16,744 nt of DNA from Desulfuromonadales bacterium (GCA_029859485.1 JAOUDB010000018.1:1-16744), one strand, 5' to 3'; positions 1 through 7,469 are shown, numbered from the stretch's first letter. The notes: a model not told the origin generated them from the letters alone. Numbers and translations are program-made.

Positions 1-466
1 GAGACGTTTGCTTGGGTATGACAAGGTCATCAGCAGAGCTTTTGAGAGGGGCTCCGGAGTCAAGTGAGATCGGCATAAAATAGAACAGAGAACCAAGAGC
101 AAGAACAACAACAAAACCCAGAACAAAGGCACCCCAGCCACGACCAGATGAAGGTTGGGCTTCAGGCGTCTCTGCAGCTTTGTCATCAGAATTGGAATCT
201 GGCAACTGCGCCTGATCGCCTTCCTGAGGAGCATTCAGACGGGCCAAAAGATCATCGCTGTCAAGACCAAGGTGGCGGGCATAAACCCTGACAAAACCGG
301 TGACATAAGCTTGTCCCGGAAGGGCCTCGAACTGGCCCTGCTCCATACTTTCCAGGTAAACTTTTCGAATGCGGGTATGCTCTGCGACATCCTTGAGAGA
401 ATAACCAAACTGTTCGCGTTTAGACTGCAGTTCCTTGCCCAGGTTTTGTGCAGAACTTGTTATCAT
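1..466 (-). CDS. rodZ: RodZ-like cytoskeletal/HTH membrane protein, N-terminal part (cut by window edge)
   Basis: I translated this from the reverse strand: 155 codons are present and the frame is still open at position 1, so the C-terminus is missing. Residues about 8-75 form an Xre/HTH_25-type helix-turn-helix domain with the family pattern (SLKDVAEHTRI, YLESMEQGQFEALPG, YVTGFVRVYARHLGLD). An acidic, Pro/Ser-rich linker (about 79-108) follows, then one hydrophobic segment at about 111-133. This cytoplasmic HTH, linker and single membrane helix is the RodZ arrangement. RodZ links MreB to the elongation machinery and helps set rod shape. The ATG overlaps the TGA of the upstream TPR lipoprotein gene by 2 bases (ATGA), which implies translational coupling. 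The pilF-rodZ order is common in proteobacteria. The periplasmic domain that would confirm RodZ, rather than a generic HTH_25 membrane protein, lies outside the window. Confidence 0.82.
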   Translation of the reverse strand, partial: MITSSAQNLGKELQSKREQFGYSLKDVAEHTRIRKVYLESMEQGQFEALPGQAYVTGFVRVYARHLGLDSDDLLARLNAPQEGDQAQLPDSNSDDKAAETPEAQPSSGRGWGAFVLGFVVVLALGSLFYFMPISLDSGAPLKSSADDLVIPKQTS

Positions 467-1224
467 TCGTCGATTATTTTCAGGTACTTGGTAGCTAATC
501 GGGCGGAATCACTCTGGGGATCCAGGCGAATCACCTCACGGAAAGACGTTCTGGCCTTATCGGCATCCTTCAGCTTCATGTGAAGCAGACCCTGCCAGTA
601 AAAAGCATCGGTGTATCCTGGAGCCAGCTCTACTGTACGAGTGAACATATCGAGGGCTTCAGCAGGACGGTCCTGGTTGTAATAGAGTTCGCCTAAACGA
701 TATGACGCGGGATAATAGCGAGGATTGAGCTCGAGCGCTTTGAGATAAGCGCGTTGAGCAGCCGCATAATCCTGTTTCTCGTAGTTGGCCATGCCGATTC
801 CGGTCCAAGCCACCTCAGGGCGGTCGAAGAGTAGATTGTCCGCAGCCTTACGAAAGGCTTCAATGGCATCGTCATAGCGCTTCATCGAAAGATAAAGTGA
901 GGCCACGTTGTTATAATACTTGGGATCGTTGTCGCTTAACTCAACGGCTCTCAGAAAGTGCTTTTCCGCGAGTTCATGGGCCTGCTTCTGCCAGTAAGCC
1001 CAAGCCAGGCCATCCTGAATCTCAGGATCTTTGTTATCGTATTTTTCTGCCTCGAGAAATTCCTTAAGGGCTCCGGTCGGATTCTGCTCATTCAGTGAAG
1101 AGACGCCGAGCATGTAATGGTATTCCGACTTTTTACCGACCTCCTGCCTATCTTCTACCGGGACACAGGCGGCCAGAGAAGCAGCAAAAAAGAGTAACAG
1201 AAACCAAATCAGACGGGATTGCAT
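463..1224 (-). CDS. TPR lipoprotein, PilF/PilW-like
   Basis: A 253-residue protein. It begins with a lipoprotein signal peptide: MQSR, a hydrophobic stretch at residues 5-19 and lipobox L17-A-A-C20, so the mature protein should be acylated at Cys20. Position 2 after Cys is Val, not Asp, so outer-membrane sorting is plausible. Residues about 34-239 form six tandem TPR units (34-67, 68-101, 102-135, 138-171, 172-205, 206-239) with typical A, Y and P positions. Length and layout match PilF/PilW, the pilotin that assembles the type IV pilus secretin. Its place directly before rodZ is where pilF lies in pseudomonads and relatives. A Shine-Dalgarno GAGAGG lies about 9 nt before the ATG. The gene follows the unknown gene at 1251-1991 by 26 nt. 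TPR similarity alone does not prove a pilus role, so I leave the symbol empty. Confidence 0.85.
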   Translation of the reverse strand: MQSRLIWFLLLFFAASLAACVPVEDRQEVGKKSEYHYMLGVSSLNEQNPTGALKEFLEAEKYDNKDPEIQDGLAWAYWQKQAHELAEKHFLRAVELSDNDPKYYNNVASLYLSMKRYDDAIEAFRKAADNLLFDRPEVAWTGIGMANYEKQDYAAAQRAYLKALELNPRYYPASYRLGELYYNQDRPAEALDMFTRTVELAPGYTDAFYWQGLLHMKLKDADKARTSFREVIRLDPQSDSARLATKYLKIIDE

Positions 1225-1250
1225 AACATAGACCTCTCAAATAACACCTC

Positions 1251-1991
1251 TTAGAGTGAGGCAAGGATACGACCCACGGTTTCTCTTAACTTGAGCCGTC
1301 GGCGATTCATCTCTTCTGGCGACGGCGGAGTCTTGCGCGCACGCAGACTTGGCCGCTTGGCACGCATTGCCTCGACTGCTGCCAGGAGGTCATCCACATT
1401 CTCAGTGGACTCCGGTTCCTGAGCAACTTGCGGAGGAACATTGTCACTTTGGGCAGGAGTCTTCTTTACCTCCAAACCATTGCTGGTTTGGCTGGCCGAG
1501 GATGCTTTTTTTTCTGGAGAAGGCGCTGGTTTGACTGGCTGGGCTGGCTCGACAGGGCGCGGTGCGGCCTGCTTATGAGGAGTTGCAGCCGGAGCGACCT
1601 CCTCTTGCTGAGACAGACCGGGCTTAAGGGGCAAGGAGGCCCAAAGCATTTCCTGATCAGCCTCATCAAGCAGGTGGAGATCCTGATCTGTCATCAGAAA
1701 ACCCATCGACTCTATCAGGTTCAGGCCCTGATCCAATAGATTATCGACATCTTGTTCTGGAACAAACTGAGGATCGCTGACGTAGAAGGCCAGCAAGTGA
1801 CTTTTGTGTAGATGAAAGACAGCAACCGTACCAACACCCGCCTCAGCCTGATATTGACAGAGGTAGGCGCTGGCTTGTTGTGCAGAGATACCCGGCAAAG
1901 CCAGCTGCACCTCACGCATGGACCGGAAGAGAGCGACAACTTTACTGGCGGGAAGGTTGATTGCATGAATCGATTTATCCCATGTAAACAT
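1251..1991 (-). CDS. Conserved-looking protein of unknown function with Pro/Ala-rich linker
   Basis: I do not recognise this 246-residue protein. Three parts are visible. Residues 1-122 look like a folded mixed alpha/beta domain with alternating hydrophobic strands (GTVAVFHLHKSHLLAFYVSD at 54-73) and an acidic helix-rich end. Residues about 123-200 are low-complexity, rich in Pro, Ala, Gln, Ser and Lys, and probably disordered. Residues about 200-246 carry an acidic helix (VDDLLAAVEAMR), then a strongly basic segment (RAKRPSLRARK, EEMNRRRLKLR) and a final helix. There is no signal peptide or membrane segment, so it is probably cytoplasmic. AGGAGG lies 5 nt before the ATG, a very strong ribosome binding site. 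The gene lies 26 nt upstream of the PilF-like lipoprotein gene and is probably cotranscribed with it and rodZ. That suggests, but does not show, a role at the cell envelope or in motility. Confidence 0.8.
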   Translation of the reverse strand: MFTWDKSIHAINLPASKVVALFRSMREVQLALPGISAQQASAYLCQYQAEAGVGTVAVFHLHKSHLLAFYVSDPQFVPEQDVDNLLDQGLNLIESMGFLMTDQDLHLLDEADQEMLWASLPLKPGLSQQEEVAPAATPHKQAAPRPVEPAQPVKPAPSPEKKASSASQTSNGLEVKKTPAQSDNVPPQVAQEPESTENVDDLLAAVEAMRAKRPSLRARKTPPSPEEMNRRRLKLRETVGRILASL

Positions 1992-2122
1992 CTAAACCTC
2001 CTGCCTTCGCCCCGAGTCCACTAACTGAACCCGGATCACAAGAGCACACTTGGAACGGTAAGCCTTTAGCGGTAGGCCTGTTCTGTTGTTCAGGCATTAC
2101 GCAATCAGGCATGTTCCGGTCT

Positions 2123-3031
2123 TTACAAACCTTCAAAGGCGGTCAGGGCCTGGAAACGACGAAAGCGCTCCTCGACCTCTGACCAACTCAGCTTACGTAA
2201 TCGATTCAGGCTGAAATCTTCAACGGTAAAAGAAGCCATAACACTGCCAAACACCGTTGCCTTACGAATCGTTTCATCGGAGAGGTTGTTGGTAGCAGCC
2301 AAATAGCCCATAAAACCGCCAGCAAAGGTATCACCTGCTCCGGTTGGGTCAAAGACTTCTTCAAGAGGATACGCCGGCGCAGAAAAAATCGAGTGTTCGG
2401 TGAAAACCAGAACACCATACTCACCACGCTTGACAACCAGGGTTTTCGGCCCCATCGCCAAAACCGCACGGGACGCCTTGACCAGGTTAGCCTCGTCAGC
2501 CAGCTGGCGAACCTCTGCTTCATTAATCACCAGGATATCAACGTGACCGAGAGTGCGGACCAGCGCTTCACGTTTGCCTTCTATCCAGAAGTTCATAGTG
2601 TCACAGGCGATCAGCTTGGGACGCTCAACCTGGTTCAGCACTTCAAGCTGCAATTCAGGATCAATATTGGCGAGAAAGACGTATTCAGCCTTGCGATAGG
2701 ATTCCGGCAATTGCGGGTGGAATGTTTCAAATACGTTAAGGTGTGTCTCCAGTGTTTGAGCCTCACTTAGGTCATAACCGTAACGTCCCTTCCAACGGAA
2801 AGTATCGCCCGGTCGGGTCTGAAGTCCGGCAAGATCAACACCTCGAGAGCGGAGGAACTCTTTAGGCTCTTCCGGGAAGTCATCGCCAACAACTGCAACC
2901 AACTGAACACCGGTAAAGAAACTGGCGGAGGTCGAGAAATAAGTCGCTGAGCCACCAAGGACGTCATCACCACGGCCAAAAGGGGTTTCAACACTATCAA
3001 AAGCAACGGAACCGACAACAAGAATATCCAT
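2123..3031 (-). CDS. PfkB-family (ribokinase-like) sugar/nucleoside kinase
   Basis: A 302-residue cytoplasmic kinase of the ribokinase/PfkB superfamily, close to the usual family length. The N-terminal glycine-rich substrate signature is at 22-31 (DDVLGGSATY). The C-terminal PfkB signature is at 228-240 (DPTGAGDTFAGGF), with the anion hole GAG and the catalytic base D234. VINEAEV (168-174) and VVKRGEYG (199-206) are the usual nucleotide-side motifs. The family transfers the ATP gamma-phosphate to a hydroxymethyl group of a sugar or nucleoside. The sequence does not tell me the substrate. It lies 89 nt downstream of mtnP, so methylthioribose, a purine nucleoside or another salvage product is a reasonable guess. 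The start is ATG with GAAAGG about 5 nt upstream. Fructokinase, ribokinase or adenosine kinase labels would be over-specific. Confidence 0.88.
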   Translation of the reverse strand: MDILVVGSVAFDSVETPFGRGDDVLGGSATYFSTSASFFTGVQLVAVVGDDFPEEPKEFLRSRGVDLAGLQTRPGDTFRWKGRYGYDLSEAQTLETHLNVFETFHPQLPESYRKAEYVFLANIDPELQLEVLNQVERPKLIACDTMNFWIEGKREALVRTLGHVDILVINEAEVRQLADEANLVKASRAVLAMGPKTLVVKRGEYGVLVFTEHSIFSAPAYPLEEVFDPTGAGDTFAGGFMGYLAATNNLSDETIRKATVFGSVMASFTVEDFSLNRLRKLSWSEVEERFRRFQALTAFEGL

Positions 3032-3120
3032 GAGAGCCTTTCATGATCATTTTATCCGAAATTACAATAATTCATCATTTAAGCAAATCTAACAACTTTT
3101 AGCAATGCTAGTCATCGACT

Positions 3121-3987
3121 CTAATCAAGATATTTGCCGAGGAGCAGGGCCAGATCCTTACGTGCCCGTTCCGGGATCTTTGCAGGATCAGTCATAATAG
3201 CAAACTGCAGTGAGTCTCCGCAGGAACAGCCGGCATCAGAGGCGAGGGAAGAGACGGCTTCTTTAATGATATTGCGCGCCATGGTAACGTTCTGCTTAAT
3301 AATGGCCAGAACAGCCTCGACAGTCACGTCATCGTGACCTTCGTACCAGCAGTCGTAATCCGTTGCCAGGGCGACGGTGCCGTAGCAAATTTCAGCCTCA
3401 CGTGCCAGCCGTGCTTCAGGGATATTGGTCATACCGATGACATCGACCCCCCAGGAACGATAAATTTTCGACTCGGCACGCGTAGAGAAGTTGGGCCCTT
3501 CAATACAGATGTAAGTACCTCCCTTATGTACCGTCGCGCCGGCACGCTGCCCGGCTTCAACCAGCACGTCGCATAACTCAGAGCAGACCGGGTCGGCAAA
3601 CTGAACGTGCCCGGTGACACCCTTGCCGAAAAAGGTTGATGCGCGTTTGCCTTGGGTCCGATCGAAGAATTGATCCGGGATCACGATGTGCCCAGGCACG
3701 ATCTCTTCTTTCATACTGCCAACGGCAGAGACAGAGATAATCCTCTGCACACCGAGTTTTTTCATGCCATAAATATTGGCGCGATAAGGGACTTCCGAAG
3801 GCAGAAACCGATGTCCACGCCCGTGCCGTGGCAAGAAGACCATCTTCACATCACCGAGCATCCCGGTGATAAAGGCATCGCTCGGCTCACCAAAAGGAGT
3901 CTCAAGTCGAACCTCTTCGATATTTGTAAGCCCTTCGATTTCGTAAAGGCCGCTGCCTCCGATTACGCCAATTGTCATCTGATGCAT
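3121..3987 (-). CDS. mtnP: S-methyl-5'-thioadenosine phosphorylase
   Basis: Splits 5'-methylthioadenosine with phosphate into adenine and 5-methylthioribose 1-phosphate, clearing a by-product of S-adenosylmethionine use. The protein is a class 2 PNP/MTAP member. Phosphate-binding and active-site motifs are at GGSG (10-13), RHGRGH (54-59), SAVGSM (87-92), EGPNFSTRAES (163-173) and MTNIPEARLAREAEICY (186-202). TDYDCW (209-214) carries two Asp (D210, D212) matching those that recognise the 6-amino group in human MTAP, so adenine-type specificity is favoured over a 6-oxopurine phosphorylase. I chose the ATG at 3987 (288 residues), because GGAGG lies 8 nt upstream. An open frame continues five codons further to a TTG at 4002, but that would place the Shine-Dalgarno inside the gene. 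A 326-nt gap separates it from rlmN, so it probably has its own promoter. Confidence 0.93.
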   Translation of the reverse strand: MHQMTIGVIGGSGLYEIEGLTNIEEVRLETPFGEPSDAFITGMLGDVKMVFLPRHGRGHRFLPSEVPYRANIYGMKKLGVQRIISVSAVGSMKEEIVPGHIVIPDQFFDRTQGKRASTFFGKGVTGHVQFADPVCSELCDVLVEAGQRAGATVHKGGTYICIEGPNFSTRAESKIYRSWGVDVIGMTNIPEARLAREAEICYGTVALATDYDCWYEGHDDVTVEAVLAIIKQNVTMARNIIKEAVSSLASDAGCSCGDSLQFAIMTDPAKIPERARKDLALLLGKYLD

Positions 3988-4067
3988 GGTTCTATCCTCC
4001 AAAGTTAATTAAAGCTGTAAACTGTAGAAGTTCGGATTAATAACCCAAACAAAGGCTATAAGGATTT

Positions 4068-4172
4068 AACGCACAGGCGCGAAGAGGTAGAGAAAGCCAG
4101 CAAAGAAAACCACGTCAAAAAGTGAGGACATCACCCTTTGTGTCTTTCTTGGCTAATCTTAGCGTCTGCATT
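4068..4172. repeat. Degenerate palindromic intergenic repeat
   Basis: The rlmN-mtnP gap (3988-4313) holds no convincing gene. Within it, the arm from 4068 (AACGCACAGGCGCGAAGA...) and the arm ending at 4172 (reverse complement AATGCAGACGCTAAGA...) align imperfectly over about 40 bases with several mismatches and small gaps. The composition resembles the 'AACGCAAAGGCGC...' palindromic elements found between genes in many deltaproteobacteria and other phyla (from memory). It looks like an eroded copy. I see no clear T-rich terminator after rlmN or sharp promoter before mtnP in the rest of the gap. Confidence 0.4.
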
Positions 4173-4313
4173 GGTCTTTTGATTTCAGCTCTTACCTGTT
4201 TTGGTGTAAAGATATATTCCCTTTGTTTGGCTTATAGACCCGTGAAAGCTTGATTGTAAAAGACAAACGAATCAACAGCCTTGAGTTTTTTCTTACAGCT
4301 TAAAGCTTATCGT

Positions 4314-5384
4314 TTACGGCTGTCCTTCAAGCTTCCCTTTGAGCTGGCCACAGGCGGCCGAGATATCCTGTCCCTTGCCTGCCCTGCGAATGGCGACAAT
4401 TTGTCGATCCAGAAGATAGGTTTGGAAGCTGCGAATCGCCTGCTCATCTGGCGCTTTAAATCTTGAGCCAGTATGCTCATTGAATGGGATCAGGTTCACT
4501 TTGCCTTTGATCCCATGAAGCAGCTTGACCAGTCGCCTGGCATCCGCCTGGCTATCGTTGACTCCGCGGATCAGGATATATTCAAAAGTAATCCGTTGAT
4601 GGGGGGGCAACGGGAATTGACGACAGGCCTTCATCAGCTCCGCTAACGGATAGCGCCGATTGACCGGCATCAACTGATCACGGACTTCGTCCGTCGTCGC
4701 ATTAAGAGAGACGGCGAGACCAACCTTGATACGACGACCAAGTTCAAGCATTTCCGGAACCAGTCCGCAGGTAGAGAGCGTTATCCTGCGGCTACCGTAA
4801 TCAAAACCGGCCGGGGCATAAAGGATTTCCAGTGCCGTGACGACATTGTCAAGGTTATGAAGCGGCTCTCCCATCCCCATCAGGACAATATTATTGACAG
4901 TGAAGTCCTTGCGTACAGCACAAACCTGGTTGACAATTTCGCCGGCGCTCAAGTTTCTCTCCAAACCAAAAGTTCCCGTGAGACAAAAAGAGCACTGCAT
5001 GGCACAGCCAACCTGGGTGGAGATACACAAGGTGTTACGGTCACCTTCCATAGGAATCAGGACGGTTTCCACACTTTTGCCATCATCTAGACGAAAAAGA
5101 AACTTGCGTGTGCCATCCGTGCTGACCTCAACAGCCTCCTCGGAGAAGGTCGAAATAGTCGCACGGCGGGCAAGTTCCTCACGGAAATCTTTGGCCAGAT
5201 CGGTCATCGCAGAAAAATCTGTAACCTTGCGCTGATAGATCCAACGCAAAACCTGCACGGCCCGGAACTTTTCCTTACCCATTCCCGACAAAAATTCGAC
5301 AAGCGCGTCTGGGCTCAAGCCTTTAAGATCAACACGTTGATCATTTTCTGGTATTTCATTCAAGGAGTACAACCTGTTCAACAT
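4314..5384 (-). CDS. rlmN: Dual-specificity 23S rRNA A2503 / tRNA A37 C2-methyltransferase
   Basis: Radical-SAM enzyme that methylates C2 of A2503 in 23S rRNA and of A37 in some tRNAs, tuning peptidyl-transfer fidelity. The protein has 356 residues, normal for RlmN. The N-terminal accessory domain covers about 18-100. The radical-SAM cluster motif CxxxCxxC uses C127, C131 and C134 (GCAMQCSFC). GMGEP (170-174) is the SAM-binding segment. C345 in DISAACGQL is the cysteine that takes part in the covalent intermediate. A shorter radical-SAM paralogue such as Cfr cannot be fully excluded by motif, but the ndk-rlmN-pilF-rodZ setting supports RlmN. The start is uncertain: no Shine-Dalgarno precedes the ATG at 5384, and TTG codons 2, 5 and 8 are also in frame. 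A terminator separates it from ndk, so it must have its own promoter. Confidence 0.95.
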   Translation of the reverse strand: MLNRLYSLNEIPENDQRVDLKGLSPDALVEFLSGMGKEKFRAVQVLRWIYQRKVTDFSAMTDLAKDFREELARRATISTFSEEAVEVSTDGTRKFLFRLDDGKSVETVLIPMEGDRNTLCISTQVGCAMQCSFCLTGTFGLERNLSAGEIVNQVCAVRKDFTVNNIVLMGMGEPLHNLDNVVTALEILYAPAGFDYGSRRITLSTCGLVPEMLELGRRIKVGLAVSLNATTDEVRDQLMPVNRRYPLAELMKACRQFPLPPHQRITFEYILIRGVNDSQADARRLVKLLHGIKGKVNLIPFNEHTGSRFKAPDEQAIRSFQTYLLDRQIVAIRRAGKGQDISAACGQLKGKLEGQP

Positions 5385-5444
5385 AATTTATAACAAGAAA
5401 GGGTTCGGACAAGGTTCTCAAGTGACACCTCAATACTTGACTGC

Positions 5445-5480
5445 AAAAAAATGAAGCCCCTCGGATTGTACCGAAGGGCT
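5445..5480 (-). terminator. Rho-independent terminator after ndk
   Basis: On the minus strand, AGCCCTTCGG pairs with CCGAGGGGCT across a 6-nt loop (10-bp stem with one G-U pair). TCA and then seven T (positions 5451-5445) follow. It lies 35 nt past the ndk stop codon and just before rlmN, so it ends ndk transcription and separates the two genes. Confidence 0.9.
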
Positions 5481-5514
5481 CAAGGTGACTCAAGTCTTTC
5501 CTCGTTGGCAAAGC

Positions 5515-5928
5515 TTAAAGAAGCTCCAGGCCCGAGAAGAAATAAGGGATTTCGAAAGCTGCGGTTTCAGGGGCATCGGAGCCATGAGTTGCATTCTCGC
5601 CAATGCTGGTGCCGAACTCTTTGCGCATTGTGCCTTCTGCAGCTTCAGCCGGGTTAGTTGCTCCCATCAGATCACGCCATTTGAGGATCGCACCTTCGGC
5701 TTCAAGAGTCATGACAACACAGGGGCCACTGCTCATAAAGTCAGTCAACTCGGCGAAGAAAGGACGTTCATTGTGAACATAGTAAAAGCCCTCAGCCTCG
5801 ACCTTGCTCATATAGAGCTTCTTGATGCCAACGACCTTGAAACCTTCTGCATAGATACGGGCGAGAATTTTGCCAGCGTTACCGGCTGCGAATGCATCGG
5901 GCTTGATGATTGCGAATGTGCGTTCCAT
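5515..5928 (-). CDS. ndk: Nucleoside diphosphate kinase
   Basis: Balances nucleotide pools by moving the gamma-phosphate from NTPs (mainly ATP) to NDPs through a phosphohistidine. With the ATG at 5928 the protein has 137 residues, close to the family's usual length. It begins [12 protein letters not shown], the classic Ndk N-terminus. The active-site segment [18 protein letters not shown] places the catalytic histidine at H115, and the C-terminal PYFF follows. I reject the upstream in-frame TTG at 5940, because GGAGG sits inside that extension, 5 nt before the ATG. It appears to be a single-gene unit: a promoter-like block lies at 5971-5999 and a strong terminator at 5445-5480. Confidence 0.97.
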   Translation of the reverse strand: MERTFAIIKPDAFAAGNAGKILARIYAEGFKVVGIKKLYMSKVEAEGFYYVHNERPFFAELTDFMSSGPCVVMTLEAEGAILKWRDLMGATNPAEAAEGTMRKEFGTSIGENATHGSDAPETAAFEIPYFFSGLELL

Positions 5929-5970
5929 AATATCCTCCAATAGAGATTAATGAGTTAATTAAGCCTCGCG

Positions 5971-5999
5971 CTTTTAACATCGGAGCCGACAAAAGTCAA
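5971..5999 (-). promoter_or_regulatory. Putative sigma70-type promoter of ndk
   Basis: Minus-strand TTGACT (5999-5994), a 17-nt spacer and TAAAAG (5976-5971), 42 nt before the ndk ATG. The -35 matches 5/6 and the -10 matches 4/6 of consensus. The blocks TTGACTTTT and TAAAAGCGC recur with identical spacing at 7470-7501 ahead of the heptosyltransferase gene, which strengthens both calls. Confidence 0.6.
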
Positions 6000-6164
6000 G
6001 GCAATCGACAAGGCCGGACAAGGGGGAGTTTGCTTTCATGGACTGGTCAGCAGGATTTGGCTTCACAGTAAGATCGAGGGTCAAATAACTACAACCAAAC
6101 GCCCCCCTGAAGAAGGCCAGGGGATATCATCAAGCAAAGGCCAGACCGGTCAAAAAACCTTTTA

Positions 6165-6223
6165 CCACAGAGTCACAGAGGGCACAGGGGGAGCCAAAAA
6201 TCTCTCTGTGTCCTCTGTGACTC
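6165..6223. repeat. Palindromic intergenic repeat (CACAGAG type)
   Basis: The arms at 6170-6193 (GAGTCACAGAGGGCACAG...) and 6201-6223 are inverted copies differing at only a few positions, around a 7-nt loop CCAAAAA. This is the 'ACCACAGAG...CTCTGTG' style of dispersed palindrome common in intergenic DNA of many environmental bacteria (from memory). It lies 63 nt past the waaC stop. On the minus strand its transcript would form a stem of about 23 bp, followed within about a dozen bases by TTTTTT, so it may also act as the terminator of that gene. The rest of 5929-6285 holds the ndk promoter and nothing else I can support. Confidence 0.65.
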
Positions 6224-6285
6224 AAGAGAGTGGAGTGAACGGGTGATAAAGGATTAGCCCCTTCATCGAAGCAAACTACGAGGGG

Positions 6286-7338
6286 TCAAACCCTCTCTGC
6301 TGAGGAAAGATGGGCTTTAACCATATCAAAAACCGTGTCGACCGGGATACTTAAACCGCACTCTGTATCAAGCTCACAGGTTTTACGAAGACACGCAGAA
6401 CAATCCATCGCTGTCGAGACATGGCTGTGGTTGCTGCCACGCGGTGCATTGCGCTTGGGATCAGTCACTCGAAAGATCGACACTGTTGAAGTGCCGACCG
6501 CAGCCGCAATATGAATCGGCCCGGTATCACTGCCAACGACCAGGTCAGCCTTGGCCAATAATGCAGTCAAGTCTTTCAGGCTACCCCGAGGCCAGACAAG
6601 AGCCCTGTTGTTGCAAGCCCGCTGAATGCTCTGAACTGCAGAAAGTTCCTGGTCATTACCCCAGGTCAGAACAGGCTTGATTCCAAGCTCATCGATCAGC
6701 TTGTTAGCCAAAGCTTGCCATGAGATCAATGGCCAGTGTTTGGTCACCCAGGTTGTACCATAATGCAGAACAACCAACGGTGAACCGGAAAAGTTTTCCG
6801 CATTCAGCTTTTGAACCACCTGCATGGCCGCAGCAACGCTAACCGGAAGTGGTCCAGCATTGATGATTTCAGTGCCATCAGGAAAAGCCGTCCTGGCGAT
6901 TGCGATTGATCGATCCGTCACGTGATAGTCATTCGCGCTAAGCGGGACCTTACGGTTGGTCGCCAGCAAGTTAAGACTTTCCCTGACCCCCCCCCGGTCA
7001 AAGCCAAAGCGCAGCGGCGCTCCCGAGGAGAGTGTAAACATGGCGCTCTTGGCATTCCCCTGCAGGTCGAGGACACAATCGTAGCGACTCTTACGAACGT
7101 CCCTGATGATCGATAGCGCTCCATGAAGAGAGGCCTTCACTCCAGACTTGCGCCAGGCCCTGGTGTCGATTCGATAAAGGTTGTCTATCATTGGATGATC
7201 ATCAAGAAACGGGGAGAAAGATTGCTCAACCAGCCAATCAATCTGCATATCTGGATCTGCACTTTTCAGATAGGCCAGAACAGGCAAAGCATGGACAACA
7301 TCACCAAGGGCGCTGACTTTAACGATCAGGATTTTCAT
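6286..7338 (-). CDS. waaC: ADP-heptose:LPS heptosyltransferase, WaaC-like (GT9)
   Basis: Adds heptose from ADP-heptose to the lipopolysaccharide inner core at the cytoplasmic face of the inner membrane. The protein has 350 residues, a normal GT9 length. N-terminal MKILIVKVSALGDVVHALP carries D13, matching the catalytic Asp of E. coli WaaC. VLDLQGNAKSA (89-99) follows. In the C-terminal Rossmann half, TKHWP (199-203) and DTGPIHIAAAVGT (271-283) form the sugar-nucleotide site. Four Cys at 313-327 recall the Cys-rich tail of many family members. WaaC fits better than WaaF, but heptosyltransferases of this phylum are hard to split by eye. No clear Shine-Dalgarno is visible, and I chose the start by the conserved N-terminus. 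Codons 115-118 contain nine consecutive G (plus-strand C at 6987-6995), a possible slippage site. Confidence 0.88.
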   Translation of the reverse strand: MKILIVKVSALGDVVHALPVLAYLKSADPDMQIDWLVEQSFSPFLDDHPMIDNLYRIDTRAWRKSGVKASLHGALSIIRDVRKSRYDCVLDLQGNAKSAMFTLSSGAPLRFGFDRGGVRESLNLLATNRKVPLSANDYHVTDRSIAIARTAFPDGTEIINAGPLPVSVAAAMQVVQKLNAENFSGSPLVVLHYGTTWVTKHWPLISWQALANKLIDELGIKPVLTWGNDQELSAVQSIQRACNNRALVWPRGSLKDLTALLAKADLVVGSDTGPIHIAAAVGTSTVSIFRVTDPKRNAPRGSNHSHVSTAMDCSACLRKTCELDTECGLSIPVDTVFDMVKAHLSSAERV

Positions 7339-7469
7339 AAAGCAATACCCGGAGGTTCCCTGGTGAAGACTGGACAGACATAACGTGCAGACAGCACAAT
7401 CGTTGGCTCGGCAGGTATGTTATTCAGCCCAAGAAATTTTGAATAGTTTTAACAGTTTGCCTAAGGTTT

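Noticed and set aside
155..583. A 142-codon plus-strand open frame across the rodZ/TPR junction
   Set aside because: It is antisense to two well-supported genes, and the overlap start of rodZ explains the region fully.
2030..2122. Terminator in the gap after the PfkB kinase gene
   Set aside because: Only a 5-bp GCCTG/CAGGC stem with a 10-nt loop and no T-run is present, so readthrough into the unknown gene is more likely.
4601..4607. Seven-base G/C run in rlmN as a phase-variation tract
   Set aside because: It is only seven long and lies in a housekeeping RNA methyltransferase where switching makes little sense; proline codons explain it.
6100..6125. CCCCTG/CAGGGG hairpin as a terminator or regulatory site
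   Set aside because: The stem is six bases and has no T-run on either strand; it is likely chance in a GC-rich patch.
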